Part shown: one piece after another, positions 39,184 through 47,446 of the stretch
How positions within the stretch are numbered: the first letter of the stretch is position 1
How the letters are laid out: every line of letters begins with the position of its first letter
NCBI RefSeq assembly: GCF_900105945.1
Contig: NZ_FNSO01000002.1
Location: forward strand, 682,001 to 746,000
Origin: Amycolatopsis tolypomycina
GTDB lineage: Bacteria; Actinomycetota; Actinomycetes; Mycobacteriales; Pseudonocardiaceae
Direction: 5' to 3'
Length of the DNA: 64,000 nucleotides
Notes under the pieces: model-generated
What the model saw: only the letters and a program-made list of their open reading frames with translations
Databases searched by the model: none
Told to the model about the DNA's origin: nothing
Program-made: the position numbers and the translations under genes

Positions 39184-40623
39184 TCAGGACGTTAGCGAGC
39201 GGATCGAGCGGATGGCCTCCGGGATGGCGTGGACCAGGCCGGACGCCGAGGTCGGGGCGTTCTGGGCGGCGATCGCGCCCGCGAGGGAGTGGACGTGGGC
39301 CGCCATGCCCGCGGCCAGCCAGGGGTCGCGGCCCGCTGCCAGGAGCGCGCCGACCAGGCCTGACAGGACGTCACCCGAGCCCGCCGTCGCCAGCCAGGCG
39401 CCGCGCGGGGTGTTGACCGCGACTCGGCCGTCGGGGGCCGCGATGACCGTGCAGTGCCCCTTCAGCAGCACCACCGCGTCGTACTTCTTCGCCGCTTCGC
39501 GCGCCGCCGTCACGCGGTCCGGGCCGGGCTTGTGGCCCATCAGGCGCTCGTACTCGCCCGCGTGCGGCGTCAGGACCAGCGGGGTGTCGGGGTCGCGGGC
39601 GTCGAGGACGTCCGGGGTCTTCGCGATGATCGTCGTGGCGTCGGCGTCCGCGCAGACCGGGACGCCCTGGCCGAGGACGTGCCGCAGCACTTCGCGGCCC
39701 TCCGCGCCGGTGCCGATGCCGGGGCCGACCGCCCAGGCCTGGACGCGGCCGGCGTCCGCGACCGTGCCCGTCGCGATGATCTCCGGCCACTGCCCGCGGA
39801 CGACGTCGGCCGCGTGGCCCGCGTAGCGCACGAGGCCCGAGGTGGCGCGGACCGCCGAGCCCGCGGCCAGCACCGCCGCGCCCGGGTACGTCGCCGAGCC
39901 CGCCGCGATGCCGACGACGCCCTGGCTGTACTTGTCGTCCGCCGAGCCGGGGATGGGCCAGGCCGCGGCGACGTCGACGATGTCGAGGCGCTGCAGGTCG
40001 GGCTTGTCCAGCTCGAGGCCGATGTCGACGAGGACGACCTCGCCGCAGTGGGTGGGCGCGAGCGCGTGGACCGGCTTGAGCGCGCCGAACGTCACCGTCC
40101 GGGTGGCTTCGACAGCCGGCCCGTCGACCGCGCCGGTGTCCGGGTCGACGCCGCTGGGCAGGTCGACCGCCACGATCGGCGCCTCGATCAGGGCCACGAG
40201 ACGCGCGGCGTCGGGGCGCAGCGAGCCACGGGCGGAGATGCCGACGATGCCGTCGACCACGACGTCGGCCTTGGCGATCCACTGTGGACCGTCCTCGGCG
40301 GACACTGCGCGACCGCCGGCCCGCTTCAGCGCTTTCAGCCCCTTGGCGTGGGCTTTTTCGGGCTTGAGCAGGATTGCCGTGACGGCCACCCCGCGGCGGC
40401 GCAGGAACGCCCCGGCCCAGAGCGCGTCGCCGCCGTTGTCGCCGGAGCCCACTAGGAGGACGACCCGGCGGCCGGCAACGCCGCCGGTGTGGTCGTCCAG
40501 GAGGTCCGCGATCTGCACTGTGAGCCCGAAGGACGCCCGCCGCATCAGCTCGCCCTCGGGCGTGACGGCGAACGCCCGCCCCTCCGCCTCGCGAATCCGT
40601 TCCGTGGTCCAGATTCCCTGCAC
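39184..40623 (-). CDS. nnr: Bifunctional NAD(P)H-hydrate epimerase / dehydratase
   Basis: Repairs hydrated NADH and NADPH. The 479 residues contain an N-terminal epimerase domain (YjeF_N, GSGDNGGDALWAG at about 60, AVDLPSGVDPDTG at about 155) and a C-terminal ADP-dependent dehydratase (ribokinase-like; LTPHAGEYERLMG, VLLKGHCTVI and TAGSGDVLSGLVGALLA). Both catalytic modules look complete. The GTG has GGGAGG upstream. It lies 26 bases downstream of glmS on the other side of the glmS start direction, with both leftward, matching the nnr-glmS neighbourhood in mycobacteria. Confidence 0.95.
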   Translation of the reverse strand: MQGIWTTERIREAEGRAFAVTPEGELMRRASFGLTVQIADLLDDHTGGVAGRRVVLLVGSGDNGGDALWAGAFLRRRGVAVTAILLKPEKAHAKGLKALKRAGGRAVSAEDGPQWIAKADVVVDGIVGISARGSLRPDAARLVALIEAPIVAVDLPSGVDPDTGAVDGPAVEATRTVTFGALKPVHALAPTHCGEVVLVDIGLELDKPDLQRLDIVDVAAAWPIPGSADDKYSQGVVGIAAGSATYPGAAVLAAGSAVRATSGLVRYAGHAADVVRGQWPEIIATGTVADAGRVQAWAVGPGIGTGAEGREVLRHVLGQGVPVCADADATTIIAKTPDVLDARDPDTPLVLTPHAGEYERLMGHKPGPDRVTAAREAAKKYDAVVLLKGHCTVIAAPDGRVAVNTPRGAWLATAGSGDVLSGLVGALLAAGRDPWLAAGMAAHVHSLAGAIAAQNAPTSASGLVHAIPEAIRSIRSLTS

Positions 40624-40649
40624 GGCGAAGGCCTCCCTCTTACGCGGTG

Positions 40650-42512
40650 TTATTCCACGGTGACGGACTTCGCCAGGTTACGCGGCTTGTCGACGTCGTA
40701 CCCGCGGGCGCGGGCGATCTCCGCGGCCAGCACCTGCAGCGGCACGGTGGAGACCAGCGGCTGCAGCAGCGTCGGCACCGCGGGGACCTCGATGAGCTCG
40801 TCGGCGAACGGCCGGACGGTCTCATCGCCCTCTTCGGCGATGACGATCGTGCGGGCACCGCGGGCCTGGATCTCGCTGATGTTCGACACGAGCTTCGAGT
40901 GCAGCACCGCGCGGCCCTTGGGCGACGGCATCACGACGACGACCGGCAGGCCGTCTTCGATCAGCGCGATCGGGCCGTGCTTGAGCTCGCCGGCGGCGAA
41001 GCCCTCGGCGTGCATGTACGCGAGTTCCTTGAGCTTCAGCGCGCCTTCGAGGGCGACCGGGAAGCCGACGTGGCGGCCGAGGAACAGGATCGCCTTCGAG
41101 TCGGCGATCCGGCGGCCGAGGTCCCGCACCTGCTCCACAGTGGACAGTACCTTTTGGACGGCCGCGGGCATGGCCTCCAGCTCGGCGAACTCGCGCGCGA
41201 CCTCGTCCGGGTACTTCGTGCCGCGGGCCTGCGCCAGCGCCAGGCCGACCAGGTAGTTCGCCGCGATCTGGGCGAGGAACGCCTTCGTCGAGGCGACGCC
41301 GATCTCGGGCCCGGCGTGCGTGTAGAGGACGGCGTCGGACTCACGCGGGATCTGCGCACCGTTGGTGTTGCAGACGGCGAGGACGCGGGCCTTCTGCTCG
41401 CGCGCGTGCCGGACGGCTTCCAGGGTGTCCGCCGTCTCGCCGGACTGGGACACGGCGACGACGAGCGTGTCGCGGTCGAGGACCGGGTCGCGGTAGCGGA
41501 ACTCGCTTGCCAGCTCGACCTCGACCGGCAGCCGCGTCCAGTGCTCGATGGCGTACTTGGCGACCAGGCCGGAGTGGTAGGCCGACCCGCAGGCGACGAC
41601 GAAGACCTTGTCGACGTCGCGGAGGTCCTGGTCGGAGATGCGCTGCTCGTCGAGGATGATCCGGCCGGACTCGAAGTGCCCGCGCAGCGTGTTCGCCAGC
41701 GCCTCGGGCTGCTCCTCGATCTCCTTGAGCATGAAGTACTCGTGGCCGCCCTTCTCGGCGGCGGAGAGGTCCCAGTCGACGGTGAACGGCTTGGCCTGGG
41801 CGGCGTCGCCGTGGAAGTCCAGGACGTCGTAGCCCTCCCGGGTGATGACGACGAGCTGGTCCTGCCCGAGCTCGACGGCCTCCCGGGTGTGCTCGATGAA
41901 GGCGGCGACGTCGGAGGCGACGAAGTGCTCACCGTCCCCGACCCCGACGACCAACGGCGACGACCGGCGCGCGGCCACGATCGTGTCCGGGTGGTCGGCG
42001 TGCGTCACGACCAGCGTGAACGCGCCTTCGAGACGGCGGCAGACGGCGGCGACGCTGGCCGTGAGGTCGCCCTTGGTGTCGCCTTCGGTGTACGCGCGGG
42101 CGACCAGGTGGGCGGCGGTCTCGGTGTCGGTGTCGCTGGCCATCTCGACACCGTCGGCCTCGAGCTCGGCCCGGAGGGCGGCGAAGTTCTCGATGATGCC
42201 GTTGTGCACGACGGCGACGCGCTGCGAGGCGTCCCGGTGCGGGTGCGAGTTGCGGTCGATCGGCGCGCCGTGGGTGGCCCAGCGGGTGTGCCCCATGCCG
42301 GCGGTCCCGCCGAAGCGCTCACGGCCGACCTCGTCGAGCCGGGTTTCCAGGTTGGCCAGCCGGCCCGCCTTGCGCTCGACGGTCAGCGCACCGGCGCCGT
42401 CGAGGACCGCGACACCGGCGGAGTCGTAACCGCGGTACTCCATGCGCCGGAGCCCACCGAGGACGACGTCCAGAGCCGGGCGGTGCCCGACATATCCCAC
42501 GATTCCACACAC
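40650..42512 (-). CDS. glmS: Glutamine-fructose-6-phosphate aminotransferase (isomerizing)
   Basis: First enzyme of UDP-GlcNAc synthesis, making glucosamine-6-phosphate. The GTG start places Cys at position 2, where it becomes the N-terminal nucleophile (CGIVGYVG), which decides the start over a GTG two codons earlier. The Ntn glutaminase domain fills residues 1-240 (YRGYDSAG, GHTRWATHG, HNGIIENF) and two SIS domains follow (ACGSAYHSG, VSQSGETADTLEA). 620 residues is standard. It supplies precursors for peptidoglycan with GlmM further right. Confidence 0.97.
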   Translation of the reverse strand: MCGIVGYVGHRPALDVVLGGLRRMEYRGYDSAGVAVLDGAGALTVERKAGRLANLETRLDEVGRERFGGTAGMGHTRWATHGAPIDRNSHPHRDASQRVAVVHNGIIENFAALRAELEADGVEMASDTDTETAAHLVARAYTEGDTKGDLTASVAAVCRRLEGAFTLVVTHADHPDTIVAARRSSPLVVGVGDGEHFVASDVAAFIEHTREAVELGQDQLVVITREGYDVLDFHGDAAQAKPFTVDWDLSAAEKGGHEYFMLKEIEEQPEALANTLRGHFESGRIILDEQRISDQDLRDVDKVFVVACGSAYHSGLVAKYAIEHWTRLPVEVELASEFRYRDPVLDRDTLVVAVSQSGETADTLEAVRHAREQKARVLAVCNTNGAQIPRESDAVLYTHAGPEIGVASTKAFLAQIAANYLVGLALAQARGTKYPDEVAREFAELEAMPAAVQKVLSTVEQVRDLGRRIADSKAILFLGRHVGFPVALEGALKLKELAYMHAEGFAAGELKHGPIALIEDGLPVVVVMPSPKGRAVLHSKLVSNISEIQARGARTIVIAEEGDETVRPFADELIEVPAVPTLLQPLVSTVPLQVLAAEIARARGYDVDKPRNLAKSVTVE

Positions 42513-42856
42513 GGACACCAGCCTAACGAGGGACATTCTGTGGGTTGACGGGGTGGGCGAACCGCTGCCGACCTGCACTGATGTGGTCCCGGTGGTTCGA
42601 ACCAATGCGGCGTGCGCGGGCGCTTGGGCGGCCGGAAGTGTCGGTGCCGACCGGTAGAGTGGAAAACGGGGGGCGCCCCCGCGGCAGGTGGCTTCGAGCG
42701 CCCCAATGTGGCGTTGGTTGCGTCCAACGCACCGAACGCCACATTGGGGCGCTGGGACCGGGGCCGAGGCGAACGGCACGCCGACCGACCGGCCGTGTAC
42801 GGCGCGCCGGGGCGGCGGGCGAGCCGCGGACTGGCTCGCACAGTAGGGTTCGGCCC
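42513..42856. other. Divergent region glmS / hydrolase with a long inverted repeat
   Basis: 344 bases. Apart from presumed promoters it holds a 19-base inverted repeat (42697-42753). No riboswitch or glmS-ribozyme-like structure was recognised. Confidence 0.6.
42697..42753. repeat. 19-base perfect inverted repeat with structured loop
   Basis: Arms 42697-42715 and 42735-42753 are perfectly complementary. The 19-base loop has its own small stem (GTTG/CAAC). Arms contain GCCACATTGGGGCGC. It lies between divergent genes rather than after a gene, so a simple terminator role is unlikely. Confidence 0.8.
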
Positions 42857-43678
42857 ATGGCCAGCAAGCCCAAGCAGCTGCTCGCGGAGTTGACGCATCC
42901 GGGTCCGCACGAGGTCCTGCGGGGCAACCTCGCCCTGGTCGGGCTGCCCGGCGTGGTCTACACGCCGCGCGCCGGGCTCGGGTTGCCCGCCGTTGCCTTC
43001 GGGCACGGCTGGCTGCAGCCGCCCGATCGGTACCGAGGGCTGCTGCGGCACCTCGCGAGCTGGGGCATCGTCGCCGCCGCACCGGCCACGCAAAAAGGCC
43101 CCTTGCCCTCGCACCGGTTGCTCGCCGCCGATTTGCTGACCACCCTCGATGTCGTCACCACCGTGCGGCTGGGGCCGGACGGGATCAGCGTCGACCCGGC
43201 CAAGCTCGGCCTTGCCGGGCACTCGACCGGTGGTGGGTCCGCCGTTCTCGCCGCGGCTCAGGACGCCCAGAGCACCAAGCGGATCAAGGCCGTCGCCACC
43301 ATCACCGCCGCGCAGACGCTTCCGCCCGCCAGCGAGTCGGCGAAGGCGATCACCGTGCCCGGGTTGCACCTCGCCGCCGATGGTGACCTCGTTGCCCCGG
43401 CCGTTGCGCACGCCGAGGCGATCGCCGGTGCCTGGGGTGGCGATGACGTCCAGTTGCGGTTCCTCGGCAAGGCGTCCCACCTGGGCGTCACCGAAGGCAG
43501 GCACTGGTCGCAGCTGATCATGCACGGCAAGCCGCACCGGAAGACGCAGCAGCTCACGCGGGCGCTGTTCACCGCGTTCTTCCTGACCCACCTGACCGGC
43601 AGCGACAAGTACCGGCCGCTGCTCGAGGCGGACGTCAAGCGCGCCCCCATCGAACGCGAAGAAGAGCCCGCCCACTGA
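42857..43678 (+). CDS. Alpha/beta hydrolase (dienelactone hydrolase/cutinase-like)
   Basis: A 273-residue cytoplasmic hydrolase. It has an oxyanion-type AFGHGWLQPP, the nucleophile elbow GHSTGGGSA at about residue 120, an acidic residue in HLAADGDLVAP and the His in KASHLGVTEG, so the triad Ser-Asp-His appears complete. The overall layout resembles small PET-hydrolase/cutinase-like or PAF-acetylhydrolase-like enzymes, but it has no signal peptide. The ATG at 42857 is chosen by homology-like start; no strong Shine-Dalgarno is seen. Substrate unknown. Confidence 0.85.
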   Translation: MASKPKQLLAELTHPGPHEVLRGNLALVGLPGVVYTPRAGLGLPAVAFGHGWLQPPDRYRGLLRHLASWGIVAAAPATQKGPLPSHRLLAADLLTTLDVVTTVRLGPDGISVDPAKLGLAGHSTGGGSAVLAAAQDAQSTKRIKAVATITAAQTLPPASESAKAITVPGLHLAADGDLVAPAVAHAEAIAGAWGGDDVQLRFLGKASHLGVTEGRHWSQLIMHGKPHRKTQQLTRALFTAFFLTHLTGSDKYRPLLEADVKRAPIEREEEPAH

Positions 43679-43694
43679 CGCGGACGGGCTCTTC
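43661..43694. terminator. Bidirectional terminator overlapping the hydrolase 3' end
   Basis: A 10-base perfect stem (43661-43670 with 43685-43694) around a 14-base loop. The left arm is in the last codons of the hydrolase; the element also follows the leftward coiled-coil gene, which ends at 43701. Confidence 0.7.
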
Positions 43695-43700
43695 GGAGGC

Positions 43701-44168
43701 TCAGACCAGCCAGCTGGTGCTGGAGAAGTCGTCCTCGTCGTCCGGCTGACGCGCGTGCCGTCCCCGCCGCTGCGGCTCGGGCGCCGCGGCCGGTGGGGGC
43801 TCGGGTGCCGGCCCCGGACGCGGCGGGGCCGCCGCGGCCGGGGTTCCGTAACTCGGCGTCGGGTAGTTCGTGTAGCCGGTGTCCGCCTCTTCGTCGTGGA
43901 CGCCGAACTCCATCAGCGATTCGCGGGACTTGTCGGCCAGCGTCTTCTCCGTCGCCCAGCCGCCCGCGCTCTGCTTGCGCTTCGCGAGCTCGTCCATGTG
44001 CTCGGCGTACTTCTGCGCGGCGGCCAGCTCCTGCCGCATGCCCTCGCGGACCTGCTGCTGGGCCTCGGCGAGCCGGCGTTCGCGCAGCCCGCGCTGCTCG
44101 TCCTGCTCGCGCGCCGCCGCGTCCATCGTCGAAATCGCCGCCCGGTAACGGTCCTCAGCGCTGCTCAT
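43701..44168 (-). CDS. Coiled-coil protein of the putative type VII cassette
   Basis: A 155-residue protein I do not recognise. Residues 1-75 form a charged coiled coil rich in Glu, Arg and Gln; the rest is Pro/Ala-rich and disordered, ending in an acidic patch and SSTSWLV. There is no signal peptide. It lies 19 bases after the 843-residue protein gene on the same strand, so it belongs to that operon. A chaperone-like or adaptor role for a secreted partner is possible but only inferred. Confidence 0.65.
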   Translation of the reverse strand: MSSAEDRYRAAISTMDAAAREQDEQRGLRERRLAEAQQQVREGMRQELAAAQKYAEHMDELAKRKQSAGGWATEKTLADKSRESLMEFGVHDEEADTGYTNYPTPSYGTPAAAAPPRPGPAPEPPPAAAPEPQRRGRHARQPDDEDDFSSTSWLV

Positions 44169-44187
44169 CGGCCCTCCTCAGCCTTCG

Positions 44188-46719
44188 TCACCGGTCGTAC
44201 CGGATCGAACGGTCACCCTCGTCGTCCAGCGAGCCGCTGATGCGGCCCTTCGCGCCGCTCGTCTCGAACACGCCGCCCTCGATGCGGTACTGGCTGGGCC
44301 CGCGCTGCTGGTCGCCGCCGCCGCCACCCGGTGCGCCGCCCATGCCGCCCATCATCCCCATGCCGCCCATGCCGGACATCCCGCTCATGCTCGACGAGCT
44401 CGCCGCGGCCTGGTGCACCCCGGCGTCGACCGGGGTGGCGCCGAGGCCGCCGCCGCCGTCGGACATCGGCAGCGACGCGTCGCTGCCCGTCTGGGCGCCC
44501 GCGTCGAGCGAGACGGCGCCGGCGAAGTCCGGCGAGCCGCCGCCGGTGATGGCCGAGCCGAAGTTGCTCGCGCCGGCCGTCGTCGTCGCGTCACCGGCAG
44601 CCGCGCCGGCCCCGGCACCCGCGTCGGCCGTCGCCACCGCGGGCTCGGCTCCGACGCTGCCACCGCCGAGGTCACCGTCGAAGCCGCCGGGCGCGGTGAA
44701 CCCGCCGCCGGCCGAGGCCGCTTCGCTGCGAGTGAAGCCCGGGTCGGGGTTGGCCGGTGACGGGTCCTTCGTCAGCGGGGACTCGGCGTTCGCGTCGTGC
44801 GGGATGTCCGCTCCGACAGCCACCGGCTTGACGTCCGCCTTGAGGCCGTCGGCCTTGAGGTCGCCCGCCTTCGGGTCGTCCTTCTCGTCCAGGGTGTAGG
44901 TGGTCGGCTCGCCCTTGCCGTCGTCGACCGTCACGATCGTCGGGCCGTCCGGGCCCTCCGGCCGCTCCGCGGTGATCTTGAGGTTGCCGTCCTGGATGTG
45001 GATCTTGCCGTCCGGGCCCGGCTTGTAGGAGCCGTCGGCCGACGGCTGCCCCTCCTTGACCGCGCCCTGCGGGCTGCCCTGCGGCCCGAAGGACGCCTTG
45101 TCGTCGGCGGCGCCGTCCTTGCCGGCACCGTCCTTGGCCTTGTCGTCGTCACCCCAGTCGAGGTGGTAGTCCTTCTTGTGGCCTTGGCCGTCGTCCACGG
45201 AGATGTCCTGCTTGCCCTGCGCGTCGGGCTCGGACATCGTGATCGTGTTGTCGCCCTTCTTGACCGACACCGTGTCCGTGTCGCCGGAGTCCTTGATGGC
45301 TTCGCCGGTCTTCGGGTCGATCGGGTACGGCTCGCCGGTGGCCGGGTCGACCTCCAGGGGCTTCCCGGTGATCGGGTTCTTGCCCTCCTCGGGCTTCGCG
45401 GGCTCCTCGGCCTTCGGGGGCTCGACCGCCGACGGCGTCGTGGAGCCGCTGCCGGTGCTCCCGGTGCTGCCGCTGCCGGTGCTCCCCGTGCTGCCGCTGC
45501 CGGTGTTGCCCGTGTTCCCGGTGTTCCCCGTGTTGCCGGTGTTCCCGTTGTTGCCGGTCTTGTCGCCGCCGCCCTCGTTCTTGGCCTCGGTCAGCTGGTT
45601 GCGGTAGCCGTCCATGTACTGCGCGAGCGCACCGAACTGCTGGTCGATGGTCTGCTTGGCCGCCTTGCAGGACCCGTCGAACGCGGCGATCAGGCTCCGG
45701 TACTCGGTCGAGAACGCGCCGTCGCGCCAGTAGCGGCAGACGTTCCGGCCGTACTCCTTGTTCTCGTCGTTGAAGCCGCAGTCGTCGTTCTGCAGGCGCT
45801 CGGCCAGGTTCGAGTTGTTGCCGTGCTTGGCGTTGACGGCGTCGACCCAGCCCGCGACCTTCATGAAGTCGTCGAACTCCTCGGTCTCGCCGTTGGCGAC
45901 CTTGAGGACGTTCTTCGCCATCGGGATGTCGGCCTCGGCGATCACCGGGCGGTGCAGCTGCAGGACTTCGTCGACCTTCTTCTTGACCGCGTTGAAGACC
46001 TGCGTCACGGTCTGCGGGATCAGCTTCGCCGCCCCGTCGATCTGCTGCGACAGCTCCTTGGCGTGCGGCTTGATCGACTCGTCGTACTTGATCTCCGCGG
46101 CGTTGGCGCCCTTGCCCTTCCACGCGTCGAAGAGGGTCTGGAGCTCGGTGTCGCTCTTGGTGAGCGCCTCCTCGACGACCTTGTGCGCCTTGCTCAGGTC
46201 GTCGGCGTCGGTGAGGAACTTCTGGTATTGGATCCCGCGGTTCTCGTGGAACTTGTCCTTGAGCTCCGTCTGGGAGTTCTTCTTGTTGCTCTCGCCGCCC
46301 TTGATCTGGTTCCAGACCTCGTCGGTCCACTTCGCGAGCAGGTCGACCGCGACGTTGCCCTGGTCGAGCTGCTCGTCGGAACTCTTCGCGCCGGCCCCCA
46401 GCGTCGGCGCGGCGATGCCGTCGAGGTTCTTCTTCGCCTGGTCGCGCTGGGCGGTGTCGCGGTCGTGTTCCTGCTTCTTGGCCGCGGCTTCCTGCTGCGC
46501 TTCCTTCAGCGCTTCGTCGACATCGGACGACGAACCCGGCAGCCAGTCGTTGCCCCAGAAGTCATCGGAGTAACCCTCGATGTACTTCTTCGCATACTCT
46601 TCTTCTTCATCGCTGAAGTTGAAGGTGTCCTCGCTGTACTCCTCCATGAGCTTGGTTTTTGCTTCCATGGAGACGTTCGGGTCGTCGAGGACCTTCTTGA
46701 TCTCAGCCCATTCGGCCAT
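44188..46719 (-). CDS. Large helical/low-complexity protein, putative type VII substrate
   Basis: An 843-residue acidic protein of unknown family. Residues 1-400 are helical with WKGKGANAAE near 195, which resembles the WxG bend of ESX proteins, and three cysteines near 300-350. A Gly-Asn-Thr/Gly-Ser-Thr repeat tract lies near 390-425, followed by a Pro/Glu-rich linker, a beta-like domain (480-630) and a Gly/Met-rich tail. There is no signal peptide. It overlaps the EspC-like gene by one base (TGATG), so they are coupled. Secretion by ESX-4 or another ESX system is inferred. Confidence 0.7.
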   Translation of the reverse strand: MAEWAEIKKVLDDPNVSMEAKTKLMEEYSEDTFNFSDEEEEYAKKYIEGYSDDFWGNDWLPGSSSDVDEALKEAQQEAAAKKQEHDRDTAQRDQAKKNLDGIAAPTLGAGAKSSDEQLDQGNVAVDLLAKWTDEVWNQIKGGESNKKNSQTELKDKFHENRGIQYQKFLTDADDLSKAHKVVEEALTKSDTELQTLFDAWKGKGANAAEIKYDESIKPHAKELSQQIDGAAKLIPQTVTQVFNAVKKKVDEVLQLHRPVIAEADIPMAKNVLKVANGETEEFDDFMKVAGWVDAVNAKHGNNSNLAERLQNDDCGFNDENKEYGRNVCRYWRDGAFSTEYRSLIAAFDGSCKAAKQTIDQQFGALAQYMDGYRNQLTEAKNEGGGDKTGNNGNTGNTGNTGNTGNTGSGSTGSTGSGSTGSTGSGSTTPSAVEPPKAEEPAKPEEGKNPITGKPLEVDPATGEPYPIDPKTGEAIKDSGDTDTVSVKKGDNTITMSEPDAQGKQDISVDDGQGHKKDYHLDWGDDDKAKDGAGKDGAADDKASFGPQGSPQGAVKEGQPSADGSYKPGPDGKIHIQDGNLKITAERPEGPDGPTIVTVDDGKGEPTTYTLDEKDDPKAGDLKADGLKADVKPVAVGADIPHDANAESPLTKDPSPANPDPGFTRSEAASAGGGFTAPGGFDGDLGGGSVGAEPAVATADAGAGAGAAAGDATTTAGASNFGSAITGGGSPDFAGAVSLDAGAQTGSDASLPMSDGGGGLGATPVDAGVHQAAASSSSMSGMSGMGGMGMMGGMGGAPGGGGGDQQRGPSQYRIEGGVFETSGAKGRISGSLDDEGDRSIRYDR
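45440..45560. repeat. Short tandem repeats in the large protein gene
   Basis: About 120 bases of imperfect 9-base and larger units that encode the alternating Gly-Asn-Thr and Gly-Ser-Thr repeats. Such tracts can change length between strains. Confidence 0.75.
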
Positions 46720-47033
46720 CAGCGGTTACCCCCCGCCTGGTTCGCCTGCGCGCCGGCGTTCGCTTCCTGCGCGGTGTACTTCGCGCCGGCCGAGCCGATC
46801 CCGCTGCCCAGGTTCAGCAGGGCGTTCGACAGCCCGGTCATGCCCGCGCCGATCTCGTCGATCCCGGCCTTGTACTTGCCGAAGCCCTCCTGGTGCACGC
46901 GACCGAAGTCGATGGCGACGATCGCGGTCGGCGCGACCTTCTTCGCTTCGCTCGCCGGGTCGTCGGCGACGTCCGCCAGGCGCACCTGCGCCCGCATCAT
47001 CGCCTCCGAACTCGCTTCGTAGCCGTTCGGCAT
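46719..47033 (-). CDS. EspC-like (DUF2580-type) ESX-associated protein
   Basis: A 104-residue helical protein. The segment AIVAIDFGRVHQEGFGKY followed by a second amphipathic helix and a C-terminal GAKYTAQEANA matches the layout of EspC/DUF2580 proteins, whose members are secreted by type VII systems or help dock substrates. It lacks a classical WxG. The ATG is preceded by a GGGGG stretch eight bases upstream. It heads a three-gene operon with the 843-residue protein and a coiled-coil protein. Confidence 0.72.
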   Translation of the reverse strand: MPNGYEASSEAMMRAQVRLADVADDPASEAKKVAPTAIVAIDFGRVHQEGFGKYKAGIDEIGAGMTGLSNALLNLGSGIGSAGAKYTAQEANAGAQANQAGGNR

Positions 47034-47185
47034 GGTCGCTGCCCCCTTCGATCCCACAGGTCCCTCTTGCGTTCCGGGACTGTGACGCGCCCGGACACCG
47101 TTCGGTGCCGTCGCAGATGCACACAGAGTCTAGCGTTCACCCGGGCGCCTCACCTGGGCTTCCGCCAAGTGCACCCGGCCGGGAC

Positions 47186-47446
47186 CTACTCGTGCGCGTG
47201 CTGCGCCGCGACCGCCTCGGAGATCACCTCGGCGACGCCGCGGATGTCCACCAGCCGGTCGAGCTCGTCGATGTCGACCGAGACGCCGTAGGTCACCTCG
47301 ACCCGCGACAGCAGCTGGATCCGCTGCCGGGACGTCATGCCGAGGTCGTCGAACGGCGTGGTCTCGGTGAGCCGCTCGGGCGGGATCTCCAGCGCGAAGC
47401 TGATGATCCGGCGGATCTCGTCGACGTAGGTGCCCGGCTCAGCCAT
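47186..47446 (-). CDS. Acyl carrier protein
   Basis: An 86-residue ACP. The phosphopantetheine serine is Ser39 in DDLGMTSRQRIQLL, with a typical four-helix layout and acidic helix 2 end. It overlaps the FAAL gene by eight bases on the same strand, so the ligase probably loads a fatty acyl group onto it as acyl-AMP. An ATG three codons upstream is an alternative. It is not the housekeeping fatty-acid ACP, judging by context. Confidence 0.88.
   Translation of the reverse strand: MAEPGTYVDEIRRIISFALEIPPERLTETTPFDDLGMTSRQRIQLLSRVEVTYGVSVDIDELDRLVDIRGVAEVISEAVAAQHAHE

Noticed and set aside
42697..42753. Insertion-sequence ends
   Set aside because: The arms are only 19 bases apart, with no transposase or target duplication.
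42513..42856. A glmS-type ribozyme or riboswitch
   Set aside because: No glmS ribozyme core was recognised, and that element is characteristic of Firmicutes; only a plain inverted repeat is present.
44797..47022. A rightward frame of 741 codons opposite the large acidic protein
   Set aside because: Leu/Val/Arg-rich antisense of a Lys/Glu/Asp-rich gene; the leftward gene has a ribosome-coupled start and proper neighbours.
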